A stretch of DNA of 64,000 bases, from contig CALJKV010000023.1 of the NCBI GenBank assembly GCA_937974245.1, positions 19,205 to 83,204 on the forward strand. Reading direction: 5' to 3'. This document shows, one piece after another, positions 43,859-52,214 of the stretch (position 1 is its first letter; each line of letters opens with the position of its first letter). The position numbers and the translations under genes are program-made. This DNA is from an uncultured Chloroflexota bacterium (GTDB lineage: Bacteria > Chloroflexota > Anaerolineae > Aggregatilineales > Phototrophicaceae). The notes under the pieces are model-generated. The model did no database searches. It was not told the origin of the DNA and was given only the letters and a program-made list of their open reading frames with translations.

Positions 43859-44956
43859 ATGACTCCAGACGACCCCAATCTGCCAGAACTTACCCGGCGA
43901 CAGGAAGAAATCCTCTCCATTATCATCCGTACCTATACCCAGAATCCAGAGCCAGTTAGTTCTAAATATCTGGCGGAGAACGGGGATCTGAGTGTCAGTT
44001 CCGCGACTGTGCGCAATGAAATGGGGCTGCTGGAAGAACTCGGCTATATCGCCGCGCCCCATACCTCCGCCGGGCGCATTCCTACGGAAAAAGGTTACCG
44101 TTACTTCGTCAAGCGGTTGCTGGATGACGGCAGCCTGAGTGAGACTGAGCAGGCGCGAATTGTGGAAAAATTCCAGGGTGCGCCGCTGGTCACTGACCAG
44201 TGGATGCGGGTCGCGGTCAATATCCTGGCGCGAACAGCACAGGCCGCTGCCCTGGTCACACCTCCGATTGCGGAAACGAGCCGCTTCAAGCATGTCGAGT
44301 TGATCGCCATCCAGGGGCGGCTGGTTCTGATGGTGCTGGTACTCGACAGTGGGGGGGTGCATCAGCAGATGCTCACCCTGACCGACCCTGTGCCGCAGCC
44401 CCAACTGAGCGAAACAGCTTCGCGTATTAACGCGCTGTGCCAGGAAGCCAATGCCAATGAAGTCCGCCTCAAAGGGGTGCAGCTCCGGCTGTTGGAACGC
44501 GAGGTGATTGATCTGGCCGCCGACCTGATGGAACATGCCGACAGCAACCAGGTACGTCTGATCTACCGCGAAGGCTTGAGCGAAATTATCAGTTCATTTC
44601 AGACCAGTGAAGGCGCACAGCAGGCGATCCGCGTCTTTGAAGAGCGAGCCTTCATCAGCATGATCCTCAATGACATCCTGTCGCCTATGGTGAATAACGT
44701 ACAGGTGGTGATCGCAGGTGAAGAACGCTGGGATGAACTGAGTCAACTGAGCATGGTACTCAGTCGTTACGGCATCGCCGGCCAGATGAGCGGCGCGGTG
44801 GGCTTACTGGGGCCAACTCACCTGAACTATGGTCGCGCGATCAGCACCGTGCGGTATGTTTCCAGCATGATGACCAACATGCTGTCCAATCTGTATGAAG
44901 TACAGGCCCGGCCAACAATCATGCCCGACACCAAAGATGCCTCTGTTAAAGAGTGA
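43859..44956 (+). CDS. hrcA: Heat-inducible transcription repressor HrcA
   Basis: A 365-residue repressor of class I heat-shock genes that binds CIRCE as a dimer. The N-terminal winged helix reads LTRRQEEILSIIIRTYTQNPEPVSSKYLAE and SSATVRNEMGLLEELGYIAAPHTSAGRIPTEKGYR. It is followed by a GAF-like dimerisation and insertion domain and ends VGLLGPTHLNYGRAISTVRYVS. No grpE, dnaK or groESL lies next to it, and no CIRCE copy is seen within this window, so its targets are elsewhere. Confidence 0.95.
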   Translation: MTPDDPNLPELTRRQEEILSIIIRTYTQNPEPVSSKYLAENGDLSVSSATVRNEMGLLEELGYIAAPHTSAGRIPTEKGYRYFVKRLLDDGSLSETEQARIVEKFQGAPLVTDQWMRVAVNILARTAQAAALVTPPIAETSRFKHVELIAIQGRLVLMVLVLDSGGVHQQMLTLTDPVPQPQLSETASRINALCQEANANEVRLKGVQLRLLEREVIDLAADLMEHADSNQVRLIYREGLSEIISSFQTSEGAQQAIRVFEERAFISMILNDILSPMVNNVQVVIAGEERWDELSQLSMVLSRYGIAGQMSGAVGLLGPTHLNYGRAISTVRYVSSMMTNMLSNLYEVQARPTIMPDTKDASVKE

Positions 44957-44965
44957 TCACCCGCT

Positions 44966-46099
44966 TTACTCAGCTTTCAGCGCCAGCAGATAGCCGAGGC
45001 GCAGCGCCGCCCGTTCGACCAGTTCTGGGGCGTTGCGCAGTGCCTCCCGCAATGGCATGGGGCGGGTGACAATCGGCAGCACTGCCTGGATACCGGCCTT
45101 GTGCAGCAGTGTATCGTCCGCATTCAGCCCGCCGACAATCGCCACAGTGGGTATGCCTCGCTCCCGCGCCAAACGCGCCACACCAATCGGGCCTTTCCCG
45201 TGTATGGTCTGTTCGTCCATCTGCCCCTCGCCGGTAATCACGAGATCAGCATTCACGAGTTGGTCGGCAAAGTGATGATACGCCAGCACCAGGTCAATCC
45301 CCGATTGGATTTTCCCGTCAAGAAAAGCCATCAGTCCGGCAGCAAATGCGCCGGCAGCCCCACCCCCCCGCACTTGACGTACATCCACGCCTGTCTGCTC
45401 ATGCACACGCGCAAAAAACTGACGCAGATTGGTTTCCAGGACACGGACGGTGTGCGGGTCAGCGCCCTTCTGCGGCCCGAAGACAGCAGCCGCACCCTGG
45501 CTACCTACAACCGGGTTATCCACGTCTGAGGCGATAATCACCTCCACGTCACGCCAACGCGGATCCAGGCGGGAGGTATCCACCGTATGAACCGTTCCTA
45601 CACTCCCTCCGCCGCGCTCAACTTCCCGGCCATAACTGTCGAGCAGGTGAATATCCAGCGCCTGCATACACCCGGCCCCGCCATCAACGGTAGCGCTCCC
45701 ACCCATGCCGATAATAATGCGCTGGGCACCGGCATTAAGCGCAGCCTGCATCAGCAAACCCGTGCCATACGTCGTTGTGACTAAGGGGTTCATTTCACCG
45801 GGTTTTAGCAGTTCCAGACCGGATGCCAATGCCATCTCAATCACGGCAGTCCGCCCACCTTCGATGCGCGCATAATCGGCATAGATCGGTCTGCCAAGCG
45901 GATCTACTGTCGCAACACTGACCCGCTGCCCGCCGCCGACCATAAACACATCCACCGTGCCATTCCCTCCGTCGGCGATAGGAAAGATGAGGAGTTCGGC
46001 GTCTAAGCTGGAGCGACGCAGCCCTGTAGCGATAGCCTCCGCAGCAGCAACCGCGCTCAAGCTATGTTTAAAAGCACCTGGAGCAATAAGAATTTTCAT
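44966..46099 (-). CDS. glxK: Glycerate 2-kinase (GlxK/GarK family)
   Basis: A 377-residue glycerate kinase of family 1, converting glycerate to 2-phosphoglycerate with ATP. The N-terminus KILIAPGAFKHSLSAVAAAEAI and the ADGGNGTVDVF motif (usually ADGGEGT), with IGMGGSATVDGGAGCMQAL and TGEGQMDEQTIHGKGP, define the family. The gene is single, convergent with hrcA, and could complete a glycerate route with the hydroxyacid dehydrogenase at 30.5-31.5 kb. Confidence 0.93.
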   Translation of the reverse strand: MKILIAPGAFKHSLSAVAAAEAIATGLRRSSLDAELLIFPIADGGNGTVDVFMVGGGQRVSVATVDPLGRPIYADYARIEGGRTAVIEMALASGLELLKPGEMNPLVTTTYGTGLLMQAALNAGAQRIIIGMGGSATVDGGAGCMQALDIHLLDSYGREVERGGGSVGTVHTVDTSRLDPRWRDVEVIIASDVDNPVVGSQGAAAVFGPQKGADPHTVRVLETNLRQFFARVHEQTGVDVRQVRGGGAAGAFAAGLMAFLDGKIQSGIDLVLAYHHFADQLVNADLVITGEGQMDEQTIHGKGPIGVARLARERGIPTVAIVGGLNADDTLLHKAGIQAVLPIVTRPMPLREALRNAPELVERAALRLGYLLALKAE

Positions 46100-46495
46100 G
46101 GGTTACTCTTTTTGTCTTGCCAAATTTTATCTGATGGAATGACCTCATCCACTGCCTTAACACTGCTAAAATGCCGTATTTATCCTGGCGACGAGGGTGC
46201 CAGCCAAAACCGTGACACTTATTGTACCTCAATCTTTGATTTCCCCCTGCCGATTATTGACAAACATTTTTCTAACCAGTATAATGCGCCTGAATTTTCC
46301 AGGAAGGGGCCCGCGTTCTCTCCCAACCGTATTGGGACTTAACGCGCCATATTTGTCCGTGTGTTTTTTGATTATTCATAATCACTGTGACCACATCCGC
46401 TAATCTACCCAATCGGGCTGGATTAACGGTTTTTGTTTTGCCTACTTCCTGGGAACATCACCCAAAAAAAGACCCAGTAAGGGGGATTCAAGAGT
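46100..46495. other. Leader region of the second S1 gene, 396 bases
   Basis: Contains a consensus promoter (next entry) that leaves a 5' untranslated leader of about 200 bases. Such a long leader is common for S1 genes, which can be autoregulated; I see no clear riboswitch fold by eye. Confidence 0.5.
46257..46285 (+). promoter_or_regulatory. Consensus sigma-70 promoter of S1 copy 2
   Basis: TTGACA (46257-46262), exactly 17 bases, then TATAAT (46280-46285): both hexamers and spacing are perfect. Transcription should start near 46292, some 204 bases before the ATG. Confidence 0.85.
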
Positions 46496-47734
46496 ATGCA
46501 ACTCAATGATACACTGTCGAACGACATGGATTTTGCTGCGCTTTTAGAAGCATCCTTTGCCGAAACCGCATTGGAGCGTGGCGATCTGGTGACCGGCAGT
46601 ATTTTGGCGGTTGATAACCAGGGCTTGATTGTGGATGTCGGCGTGGGGCGGGATGGCATCGTTTCACGGCATGATATTGAACGCCTGGGCAAAAATACCG
46701 CTGATTACCAGGTTGGCGCAGAAATCGACGTGGTGATTCTGCGTGTGGAAGATATGGACGGCAACATGGTGTTATCGGTTTCGCAGGCGCTGCAGAGCGA
46801 AGACTGGAAGCACGCCGAAGAACTGATGACCAATGAAGATGTCTGGGAAGGTGAAGTAATTGATGTCAACCGGGGCGGGGTGATTATCCCATTCGGCAAT
46901 CTGCGCGGTTTTATCCCGGCCAGCCATGTCGCCGACCTGCCACGTGGCATCAACGAAGATGACCGCAAAACGTTCATGTCCGGCCTGATGGGTAAGACCG
47001 TCATGGTCAAGGTGATTGAGGTGAACCGCAAACGCCGCCGCCTGGTCTTTAGCCAGCGCGAAGCCCAGCGTGAACGCCGCGAAGCCAAGAAGGAAGCTCT
47101 GCTGGAAAAGCTCTCTGAAGGTGACATTCGCACCGGCACAGTAAGCGGGCTGCGTGACTTTGGCGCATTTGTTGACCTGGGTGGTGCAGATGGTCTGATC
47201 CATATTTCCGAACTAGCCTGGCACCGTGTAAAACACCCGCATGAGGTGGTGAACGTTGGCGACAAAATCGAAGTCTATATCCTGCGGTTGGATGCTGAGG
47301 GCAAGCGAATCGGCCTGAGCCTGAAACGCACTCAACCAAACCCCTGGTCGCAGATTGAGGACCTGTATCATGTCGGCCAACTGGTTGAAGGCGTGGTATC
47401 ACGGGTGGCCCAGTTTGGGGCGTTTGTCAGCCTGGAGCCGGGTATTGAAGCCTTACTGCATGTCAGCCAGATTACGGAGCCAACTCCGGTGGATGCCACA
47501 GCCATCATTTATGAAGGGCAAACACTCTTGATGCGTATTATCAGCATTGAAGCTGATAAGCAGCGCCTGGGGTTGAGTCTGAAGGAAGTCACACCGGAAG
47601 AACATGAAAAATGGCTCTCCCGTCGGGCTGAAGCCGGGCTTCCCGTGGAACGTGATGACGAGAATGCTGAAGTTGACGGTAGTCAAGGCGAAACAGATTC
47701 GGTACAATTAGAAAGTATAGTCAATGAAGCGTAG
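46496..47734 (+). CDS. rpsA: Ribosomal protein S1-like RNA-binding protein (four S1 domains), copy 2
   Basis: A 412-residue protein with four S1 repeats: SILAVDNQGLIVDVGVGRDGIVS, VIDVNRGGVIIPFGNLRGFIPASHV, VSGLRDFGAFVDLGGADGLIHISE and VSRVAQFGAFVSLEPGIEALLHVSQ. It lacks the long acidic tail of copy 1. Between repeats 2 and 3 both copies have the same RRRLVFSQREAQ-type linker, so they are true paralogues. It is followed by rpsU and infA on the same strand, and its strong promoter suggests it is the main ribosomal S1. Which copy is essential cannot be decided here. Confidence 0.9.
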   Translation: MQLNDTLSNDMDFAALLEASFAETALERGDLVTGSILAVDNQGLIVDVGVGRDGIVSRHDIERLGKNTADYQVGAEIDVVILRVEDMDGNMVLSVSQALQSEDWKHAEELMTNEDVWEGEVIDVNRGGVIIPFGNLRGFIPASHVADLPRGINEDDRKTFMSGLMGKTVMVKVIEVNRKRRRLVFSQREAQRERREAKKEALLEKLSEGDIRTGTVSGLRDFGAFVDLGGADGLIHISELAWHRVKHPHEVVNVGDKIEVYILRLDAEGKRIGLSLKRTQPNPWSQIEDLYHVGQLVEGVVSRVAQFGAFVSLEPGIEALLHVSQITEPTPVDATAIIYEGQTLLMRIISIEADKQRLGLSLKEVTPEEHEKWLSRRAEAGLPVERDDENAEVDGSQGETDSVQLESIVNEA

Positions 47735-47754
47735 GATTGTTCCATCAATCCTAC
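47731..47754 (+). other. Stem-loop between S1 copy 2 and rpsU
   Basis: GTAGGATT and AATCCTAC form a perfect 8-bp stem with an 8-base loop, overlapping the S1 stop codon. No T-run follows, so it may be a processing or partial termination signal inside the operon. Confidence 0.5.
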
Positions 47755-47797
47755 TAAAACACACTAGCAATTAGGAAAGGAGCAGGCTGACGCATAT

Positions 47798-47998
47798 ATG
47801 GCTTCTGTTACGCTGAAACCAAATGAAAGTCAGGAACAACTTTTACGCCGCTTCCGCAAGCGCGTGACAAACAGTGGTGTATTGAGTACAGTACGGCGCA
47901 AACGCTGGCATATCTCGAAAAGTGAACTGCGCCGCATTGAGAAGAAGAAGGCGATTCGCCGGTCACGCCGCCGCCAGCGCAAGGCGCAAGGGCGGTAA
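47798..47998 (+). CDS. rpsU: Ribosomal protein bS21
   Basis: A 66-residue very basic protein of the small ribosomal subunit, involved in initiation and mRNA binding. It has the expected N-terminal KPNESQEQLLRRFRKRV and Arg/Lys-rich helix (RRIEKKKAIRRSRRRQRKAQGR). A GGAG site lies about 15 bases upstream of the ATG, rather far. It lies behind an S1 gene and before infA, a translation cluster. Confidence 0.95.
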   Translation: MASVTLKPNESQEQLLRRFRKRVTNSGVLSTVRRKRWHISKSELRRIEKKKAIRRSRRRQRKAQGR

Positions 47999-48046
47999 TC
48001 AGGTTCGCCTGAGTGGTGCTGGTAAATCTCATACCGAGTTCATAAA

Positions 48047-48069
48047 CCGCTGTACAGTGATGGCAGCGG
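48047..48069 (+). terminator. Possible terminator or attenuator between rpsU and infA
   Basis: CCGCTG and CAGCGG form a 6-bp stem around an 11-base loop, followed by ATTGTTGTTTT. It is weak and may attenuate only. Confidence 0.4.
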
Positions 48070-48098
48070 ATTGTTGTTTTGAGTAAGTTTGGAGTGCT

Positions 48099-48356
48099 AT
48101 GGCGAAAAAAGACGATAAGATTGAAGTTGAGGGCATCGTTGTTGAAGCGCTGCCGAATACCCAATTTCTGGTGGAGCTTGAAAATGGACACCGGATTCTG
48201 GCATATCTTTCTGGTAAGATGCGAAAATTCTACATTCGCATTTTGCTGGGAGATCGGGTTAAGGTGGAAATGAGCGTGTACGATCCGTCACGGGGGCGCA
48301 TCACGTTCCGTTACCGCGATCCTCGCGGCGGTGGCGGCGACGAGAGCACGGAATAA
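48099..48356 (+). CDS. infA: Translation initiation factor IF-1
   Basis: An 85-residue OB-fold initiation factor. The core IEVEGIVVEALPNTQFLVELENGHRILAYLSGKMRKFYIRIL and GDRVKVEMSVYDPSRGRITFRYR are typical. It blocks the A site during initiation. The C-terminus has a short Gly/Asp/Glu tail (GGGGDESTE). It has a TGGAGTG site and is followed by a terminator. Confidence 0.96.
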   Translation: MAKKDDKIEVEGIVVEALPNTQFLVELENGHRILAYLSGKMRKFYIRILLGDRVKVEMSVYDPSRGRITFRYRDPRGGGGDESTE

Positions 48357-48409
48357 CTGTCGGGGCATTATCAGGCAGTCTCAGAAATTTCGGCCTTATT
48401 CATAGCAAT

Positions 48410-48437
48410 AAAGCTCGCAAACCGTAGCGGGCTTTTT
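48410..48437 (+). terminator. Rho-independent terminator after infA
   Basis: AAAGCTCGC pairs with GCGGGCTTT (one T-G wobble) around an 8-base loop and is followed by TT, giving a T-run of five. Confidence 0.85.
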
Positions 48438-48458
48438 CATCTATAATCCGAGCCAACC

Positions 48459-49955
48459 ATGAGACACCGCTATTTTCGGCTTATTCTATTTATCGCGCTA
48501 TGCCTGGCCTGGTGGGGTACTTGTCTGCCAGGGCTGGAAAGCCTTCCCCTTCACAATGACGAGGGGCTGCATCTTACACGGGCCGTTGAAGTCTGGAACG
48601 GACACCCTTTCTGGGCGATCAGCGACGGCAAGATCATCAATCACTGGCCGATTGCGCTCTTCTTCCCTCAGGAAACGCCGATTTTTGCGGGACGCTTCGC
48701 AACGGTATTGGTGAGTCTTTTTGGATTCGCAGCGGGCTACGTGCTTTTGAATCAGATGTTTGGTTTGAAGGCGGCAGTACTCGGCAGCCTGTTAAACATC
48801 ACATCCCCCTACCTATTCTTCTTTGAACGTCTGGCGCTGAGCGATGCAGAAGCCGGGGCGTTGGTGGTCGTCACCCTGTGGTTGAGCCTGCGATTTTACC
48901 GTTCGGGGCGCTGGCGTGATGCCGTACTCACCGGGTTGGCGCTTGGACTGGCCGTCCTGTTCAAGTTCACCGCCGCTCCTTTTGCGTTGATGGTCACTGT
49001 GATCATACTGGCGGCACAACAGCAACCAATCAGACAGCGGCTGTCAGGTCTGGCGACTGCCGGTACGGTGGCCTTTGCCTGTTTACTGCCCCCTTTGGTT
49101 TATCTCGCAATGCGGAGTAAAGATTTCTTTTCAATTGCTTTAGGCTGGATCGGTCTTGGCGGCGCATCCGCTGGCGACCAACCGGCATGGATCGCCAATG
49201 TGACGCGCATGTGGGAACAGTTGAGCGGGTTTGGCACGTTGGGCTGGGCAGTAGCCCTGATAGCCGGGTTGAGTTTACTGGTCGTACTTCATCAGCGAAA
49301 ACCGGGGCGCTTCATCTGGTCGCTGCTGCTGGCCGGGCTGCTGCCATTGGGAATCATCGTTTTTATCGGGCGTGAGGTGCTGCCGCGTCACTATATTGTT
49401 GCCATGCCAATGCTGCTGATACTGGCCGGGGCGGGGTGGGGCAGTCTGCTGAACTGGCTGCGAGAATCGCGCCAACAGTGGGTCGTGGCCGGGTTGGTGT
49501 CTGCTGTCCTGATATTGGGATTCATTCCCTTTATGCTCACGGCTCACCATGATCCGGGCAATCTGCCACTGCCGGGGGCAATCCGTACACAGTATGTCAC
49601 CGATCACAGCGCCGGGTATGGGCTGCGAGAAGCGGTACAGGCCTTCCCACAGACCCTTACACGACCCGAACTGCCAGTGATCGCCAGTATGTTTCCTGAT
49701 AGCTGCCACCGGGCGAATTTCTATGCAATGGATGGGCGGAAAATGCAGTGTGTCGCTGCGCCGGGACGCGCTGAGGTCGAGCAAGCACTCGATACCTTTG
49801 GCGCGGTCTACGTTCTGGTAGACAACGCGCCGCTGATCGGCCTGGACGTGACAATTTTAGATGCACAGGTGGAGAAGATTGCCGCCTATCCGCGTCCAGG
49901 TGAAACAATCGAGACGGCCTCAGTGGTGTTGTGGTTGGTCAGCGCGACCCGCTGA
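48459..49955 (+). CDS. GT39/ArnT-like membrane glycosyltransferase
   Basis: A 498-residue protein with about ten to twelve hydrophobic helices and the acidic motif HNDEGLHLTRAVE in the first extracytoplasmic loop, the expected catalytic Asp-Glu of GT39-type enzymes that use a polyprenyl-phosphate sugar. It ends in a small soluble domain of about 120 residues (AGRAEVEQALDTFGAVYVLVDN...). A further GT39 relative is encoded at 29015-30481. It converges on the small membrane gene at 49939-50334, overlapping its end by 17 bases. The acceptor is unknown. Confidence 0.8.
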   Translation: MRHRYFRLILFIALCLAWWGTCLPGLESLPLHNDEGLHLTRAVEVWNGHPFWAISDGKIINHWPIALFFPQETPIFAGRFATVLVSLFGFAAGYVLLNQMFGLKAAVLGSLLNITSPYLFFFERLALSDAEAGALVVVTLWLSLRFYRSGRWRDAVLTGLALGLAVLFKFTAAPFALMVTVIILAAQQQPIRQRLSGLATAGTVAFACLLPPLVYLAMRSKDFFSIALGWIGLGGASAGDQPAWIANVTRMWEQLSGFGTLGWAVALIAGLSLLVVLHQRKPGRFIWSLLLAGLLPLGIIVFIGREVLPRHYIVAMPMLLILAGAGWGSLLNWLRESRQQWVVAGLVSAVLILGFIPFMLTAHHDPGNLPLPGAIRTQYVTDHSAGYGLREAVQAFPQTLTRPELPVIASMFPDSCHRANFYAMDGRKMQCVAAPGRAEVEQALDTFGAVYVLVDNAPLIGLDVTILDAQVEKIAAYPRPGETIETASVVLWLVSATR

Positions 49956-50334
49956 GTTTGTGTCGCGCATTGCCTTCTCGCTGCTTGAGCAGGGCTTCGA
50001 GAGCCACTGGGAAGTCCTCATCCTGCTCAGTTGCTTCGATTTCCACCAGACGCCGTTGTAAATAGGCCAGCTCATTGGCGTCCAGGTAGTCCAGCATCCG
50101 ATCAATCATGGCGTACATATCCGGCTGGACACCGCGCTTGGTTTTTGCCTGCGGACGCATCCGTTCCCGTTGATAGGCCAGCGGCGTCACAATCACGCCC
50201 CAGATCAGGAAAATAAGGAACAGGGGGAATAGGGGGAACAATCCGCTGCCGGGCTGTAGAGCCGCCAGAACCAGTAATGAAAATACAGTAAATAGCCCCA
50301 GACCCTGATACGCTTTGACCTGTACGGTTGCCAT
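49939..50334 (-). CDS. Small membrane protein with two predicted helices
   Basis: A 131-residue protein of unknown function. Two hydrophobic segments (LGLFTVFSLLVLAALQ and FPLFPLFLIFLIWGVIV) are separated by a Gly/Pro turn and followed by a basic-to-acidic cytosolic tail (MIDRMLDYLDANELAYLQRRLVEIEA) that is likely a coiled coil. It has the look of a SHOCT-like or 2TM tail protein, which I cannot confirm. The ATG at 50334 has a GGGAGGTG site. It is 33 bases downstream of a PNPOx-like gene. Confidence 0.6.
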   Translation of the reverse strand: MATVQVKAYQGLGLFTVFSLLVLAALQPGSGLFPLFPLFLIFLIWGVIVTPLAYQRERMRPQAKTKRGVQPDMYAMIDRMLDYLDANELAYLQRRLVEIEATEQDEDFPVALEALLKQREGNARHKLSGSR

Positions 50335-50367
50335 TGGCACACCTCCCAACCCTACCACGTATTTATA

Positions 50368-50808
50368 TTATAGCGCTATCTCCGCCTTGTACCCGAAGGC
50401 AACACTGTTATCGAGCCAGCGAATCCAGGTAGGGCACAGGCTGTAGAGGGTACTTTGTTCGATAATGGCGTTCAGGTATGGTGGCAGGTCAAACTTATGG
50501 CGGTAGCGAGTCAGGATGGCTTCACGGTGGGCGTCATCCCGCACAATGCCCGCTTCCCCTTCAATTTGCAGGCCGCGTATCTCTGTCCAGCCCCAGACGG
50601 TGGGGTAGATTGTAGCCGCGACATGCTTGTTGGCAGCCAGGTTGAGGCTGTGGCGGCTGGTTGGGGAAGAGAGCCAGTAGAGATTAAGGGCGTCGTCGGA
50701 TATGTAAAACAGTGGGGCGGCCTGAGGATTTCCGGCTTCGTCCACGGTTGCCAGCGCCAGTGTGGACTGTGTTTCCAGGAAGGCGCGGACTGCTCCCCTA
50801 TTCTCCAT
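50368..50808 (-). CDS. Pyridoxamine 5'-phosphate oxidase-like flavin protein
   Basis: A 146-residue split-barrel FMN-binding protein. STLALATVDEAGNPQAAPLFYISDDALNLYWLSSPTSRHSLNLA is typical of this family (here cut into shorter motifs: ATVDEAGNPQAAPLF and WLSSPTSRHS). The start at 50808 lies 11 bases inside the end of ubiX, implying translational coupling. Members reduce or bind flavin or haem; its role beside the prenyl-FMN synthase gene is suggestive but unproven. Confidence 0.75.
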   Translation of the reverse strand: MENRGAVRAFLETQSTLALATVDEAGNPQAAPLFYISDDALNLYWLSSPTSRHSLNLAANKHVAATIYPTVWGWTEIRGLQIEGEAGIVRDDAHREAILTRYRHKFDLPPYLNAIIEQSTLYSLCPTWIRWLDNSVAFGYKAEIAL

Positions 50809-51391
50809 CGCCGGACTTGTCCTTCCCCATCCCCAGCCACTCGAAATACAACTGGTTCTTGATGCCAATCCGGGCCAGGGCGCGGCCTAATGTCTGGTTA
50901 ATGATGTCGTTTATAGTTTGCGGCTTGCCATAGAATGCCGGAACTGGCGGCATGAGGATTGCGCCATTTTCAGCGGCATGGAGCATGAGTCTGATGTGGC
51001 CGATATGCAGCGGAGTCTCGCGCACGAGCAGCAGCACCGGGCGTCCTTCCTTAAGTTGGACATCGGCGGCACGGGCGATCAGGTCGGCGTCGTAGCTGTG
51101 GGCGATGGCCGAAAGTGACTTAATACTGCACGGCGCGACGATCATTCCGAGGGTATCGAACGAGCCGCTGGCGATACTCGCGCCGATGTTTCCGGGGGTA
51201 TGCACCACGTCGGCCAACGCTTCGACGGCTTTCACCGTCCAGTCGGTTTCCTGGGTGATGGTGGCTTTGGCCGCGCCGCTGAGGACGAGATGCGTTTCGA
51301 TGGTGTTGTCCTGCGCCAGCACTTCCAGGAGACGAATCCCGTAAATCACGCCCGATGCGCCGGAAATGCCGATGATGAGGCGGTTAGTCAT
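50798..51391 (-). CDS. ubiX: Flavin prenyltransferase UbiX
   Basis: A 197-residue flavoprotein that prenylates FMN with dimethylallyl phosphate to make prenyl-FMN, the cofactor of UbiD. The N-terminus LIIGISGASGVIYGIRLLEVL and SGSFDTLGMIVAPCSIKSLSAIAHSYDADL (with the conserved Ser/Cys) and LVRETPLHIGHIRLM are typical. It lies on the same strand as ubiD, ubiA and ubiE, about 1.2 kb further on, separated by the vapBC locus and a pseudogene. Confidence 0.94.
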   Translation of the reverse strand: MTNRLIIGISGASGVIYGIRLLEVLAQDNTIETHLVLSGAAKATITQETDWTVKAVEALADVVHTPGNIGASIASGSFDTLGMIVAPCSIKSLSAIAHSYDADLIARAADVQLKEGRPVLLLVRETPLHIGHIRLMLHAAENGAILMPPVPAFYGKPQTINDIINQTLGRALARIGIKNQLYFEWLGMGKDKSGDGE

Positions 51392-51445
51392 TGGTGTTCA
51401 CAACTCTCATGAATCTAGCGTATCGTGGTAAAATATATCAGAGAT

Positions 51446-51459
51446 TATACCAGGGTATA
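51446..51459. promoter_or_regulatory. Palindromic operator before vapB
   Basis: TATACC, AG, GGTATA: a perfect 6-bp palindrome that ends 25 bases before the VapB-like start. This is the usual place for autoregulation of toxin-antitoxin operons. Confidence 0.6.
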
Positions 51460-51483
51460 CCTACGGTGTTGGGAGATGGCCGG

Positions 51484-51720
51484 ATGAATGCGCTTGAAAA
51501 ACAGATTCTGGACAAGGTTCGCCAACTTGACACCCCTCAACAAGAGCGCGTCCTGGAATTTCTAAGCACCATCACCGCACCTGCTTTCGATTGGGATAAA
51601 TGGTTGCTGGACGTAGAAAGTTTCCAGTCACAGCTCAAAGCGAAGTACGGGGAGCTGCATTTTTTCGGGGTACAGGATTTACTGGATGAACTCCGTGAGG
51701 AAACCTCTTGGCCTCAGTAG
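51484..51720 (+). CDS. VapB-like antitoxin (small)
   Basis: A 78-residue protein of the type found before PIN toxins. The N-terminal helix MNALEKQILDKVRQLDTPQQERVLEFL and the C-terminal FFGVQDLLDELREETSWPQ resemble antitoxins of the DUF2281 group. It should neutralise the partner toxin and bind the operator. The start at 51484 follows GGGAGA. The toxin frame begins before its stop, a typical overlap. The antitoxin still reads through intact, although the toxin is frameshifted. Confidence 0.65.
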   Translation: MNALEKQILDKVRQLDTPQQERVLEFLSTITAPAFDWDKWLLDVESFQSQLKAKYGELHFFGVQDLLDELREETSWPQ

Positions 51721-52155
51721 TGGTGATCGATTCCGGCATCCTTATCACCAGCGTTTTTAATGAACCCCTTACTGCACGGGCTAAAGCCCTATTGGTTGGT
51801 ATATTGGCAGGAACAGGATTTTCAACTCGCAGTTCCAACGTTGTTTCGCTATGAAATTGTGGCAGTTACGCGCAAAGCTGTATTTCAAACGCGAATTTCG
51901 CCAGAAGAAGGCATTCAAGCTCGTGATTTTATGTTGCAGTACCCTGTTCAGACCCATATTGACGAAATGCTGCTCAAGAGAGCCTACGAAATGGCGACAC
52001 GCTACAATCGCCCGACTGCCTATGACTCTCAATACCTTGCCCTTGCCGAACGATTAGAAGTCGAATTCTGGACAGCTGATGAACGCCTTTTTAACAGAGT
52101 GAATCGGGATTTGAAATGGGTAAAATGGCTGGGAAACTTTACGTCCACCCCATGA
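51708..52155 (+). pseudogene. VapC-like PIN toxin, frameshifted
   Basis: The first part, from a TTG at 51708 with GAGG upstream, reads ASVVVIDSGILITSVFNEPLTARAKALL and then runs out of frame. The rest continues in the +1 frame as VYWQEQDFQLAVPTLFRYEIVAVTRKAV...DSQYLALAE...WTADERLF. An extra base near 51785-51805 explains this. All PIN acidic residues (Asp in VIDSG, Glu in FRYEIVA, Asp in TAYDSQ, Asp in TADERLF) are still encoded, so the break looks recent. It may be a real inactivation, a sequencing error or less likely a programmed frameshift. Confidence 0.75.
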
Positions 52156-52214
52156 GTTCTATGAATCGCATTCAATAATGAGACGGTTAATCATGAGTGA
52201 AAGAACCTTAATCA

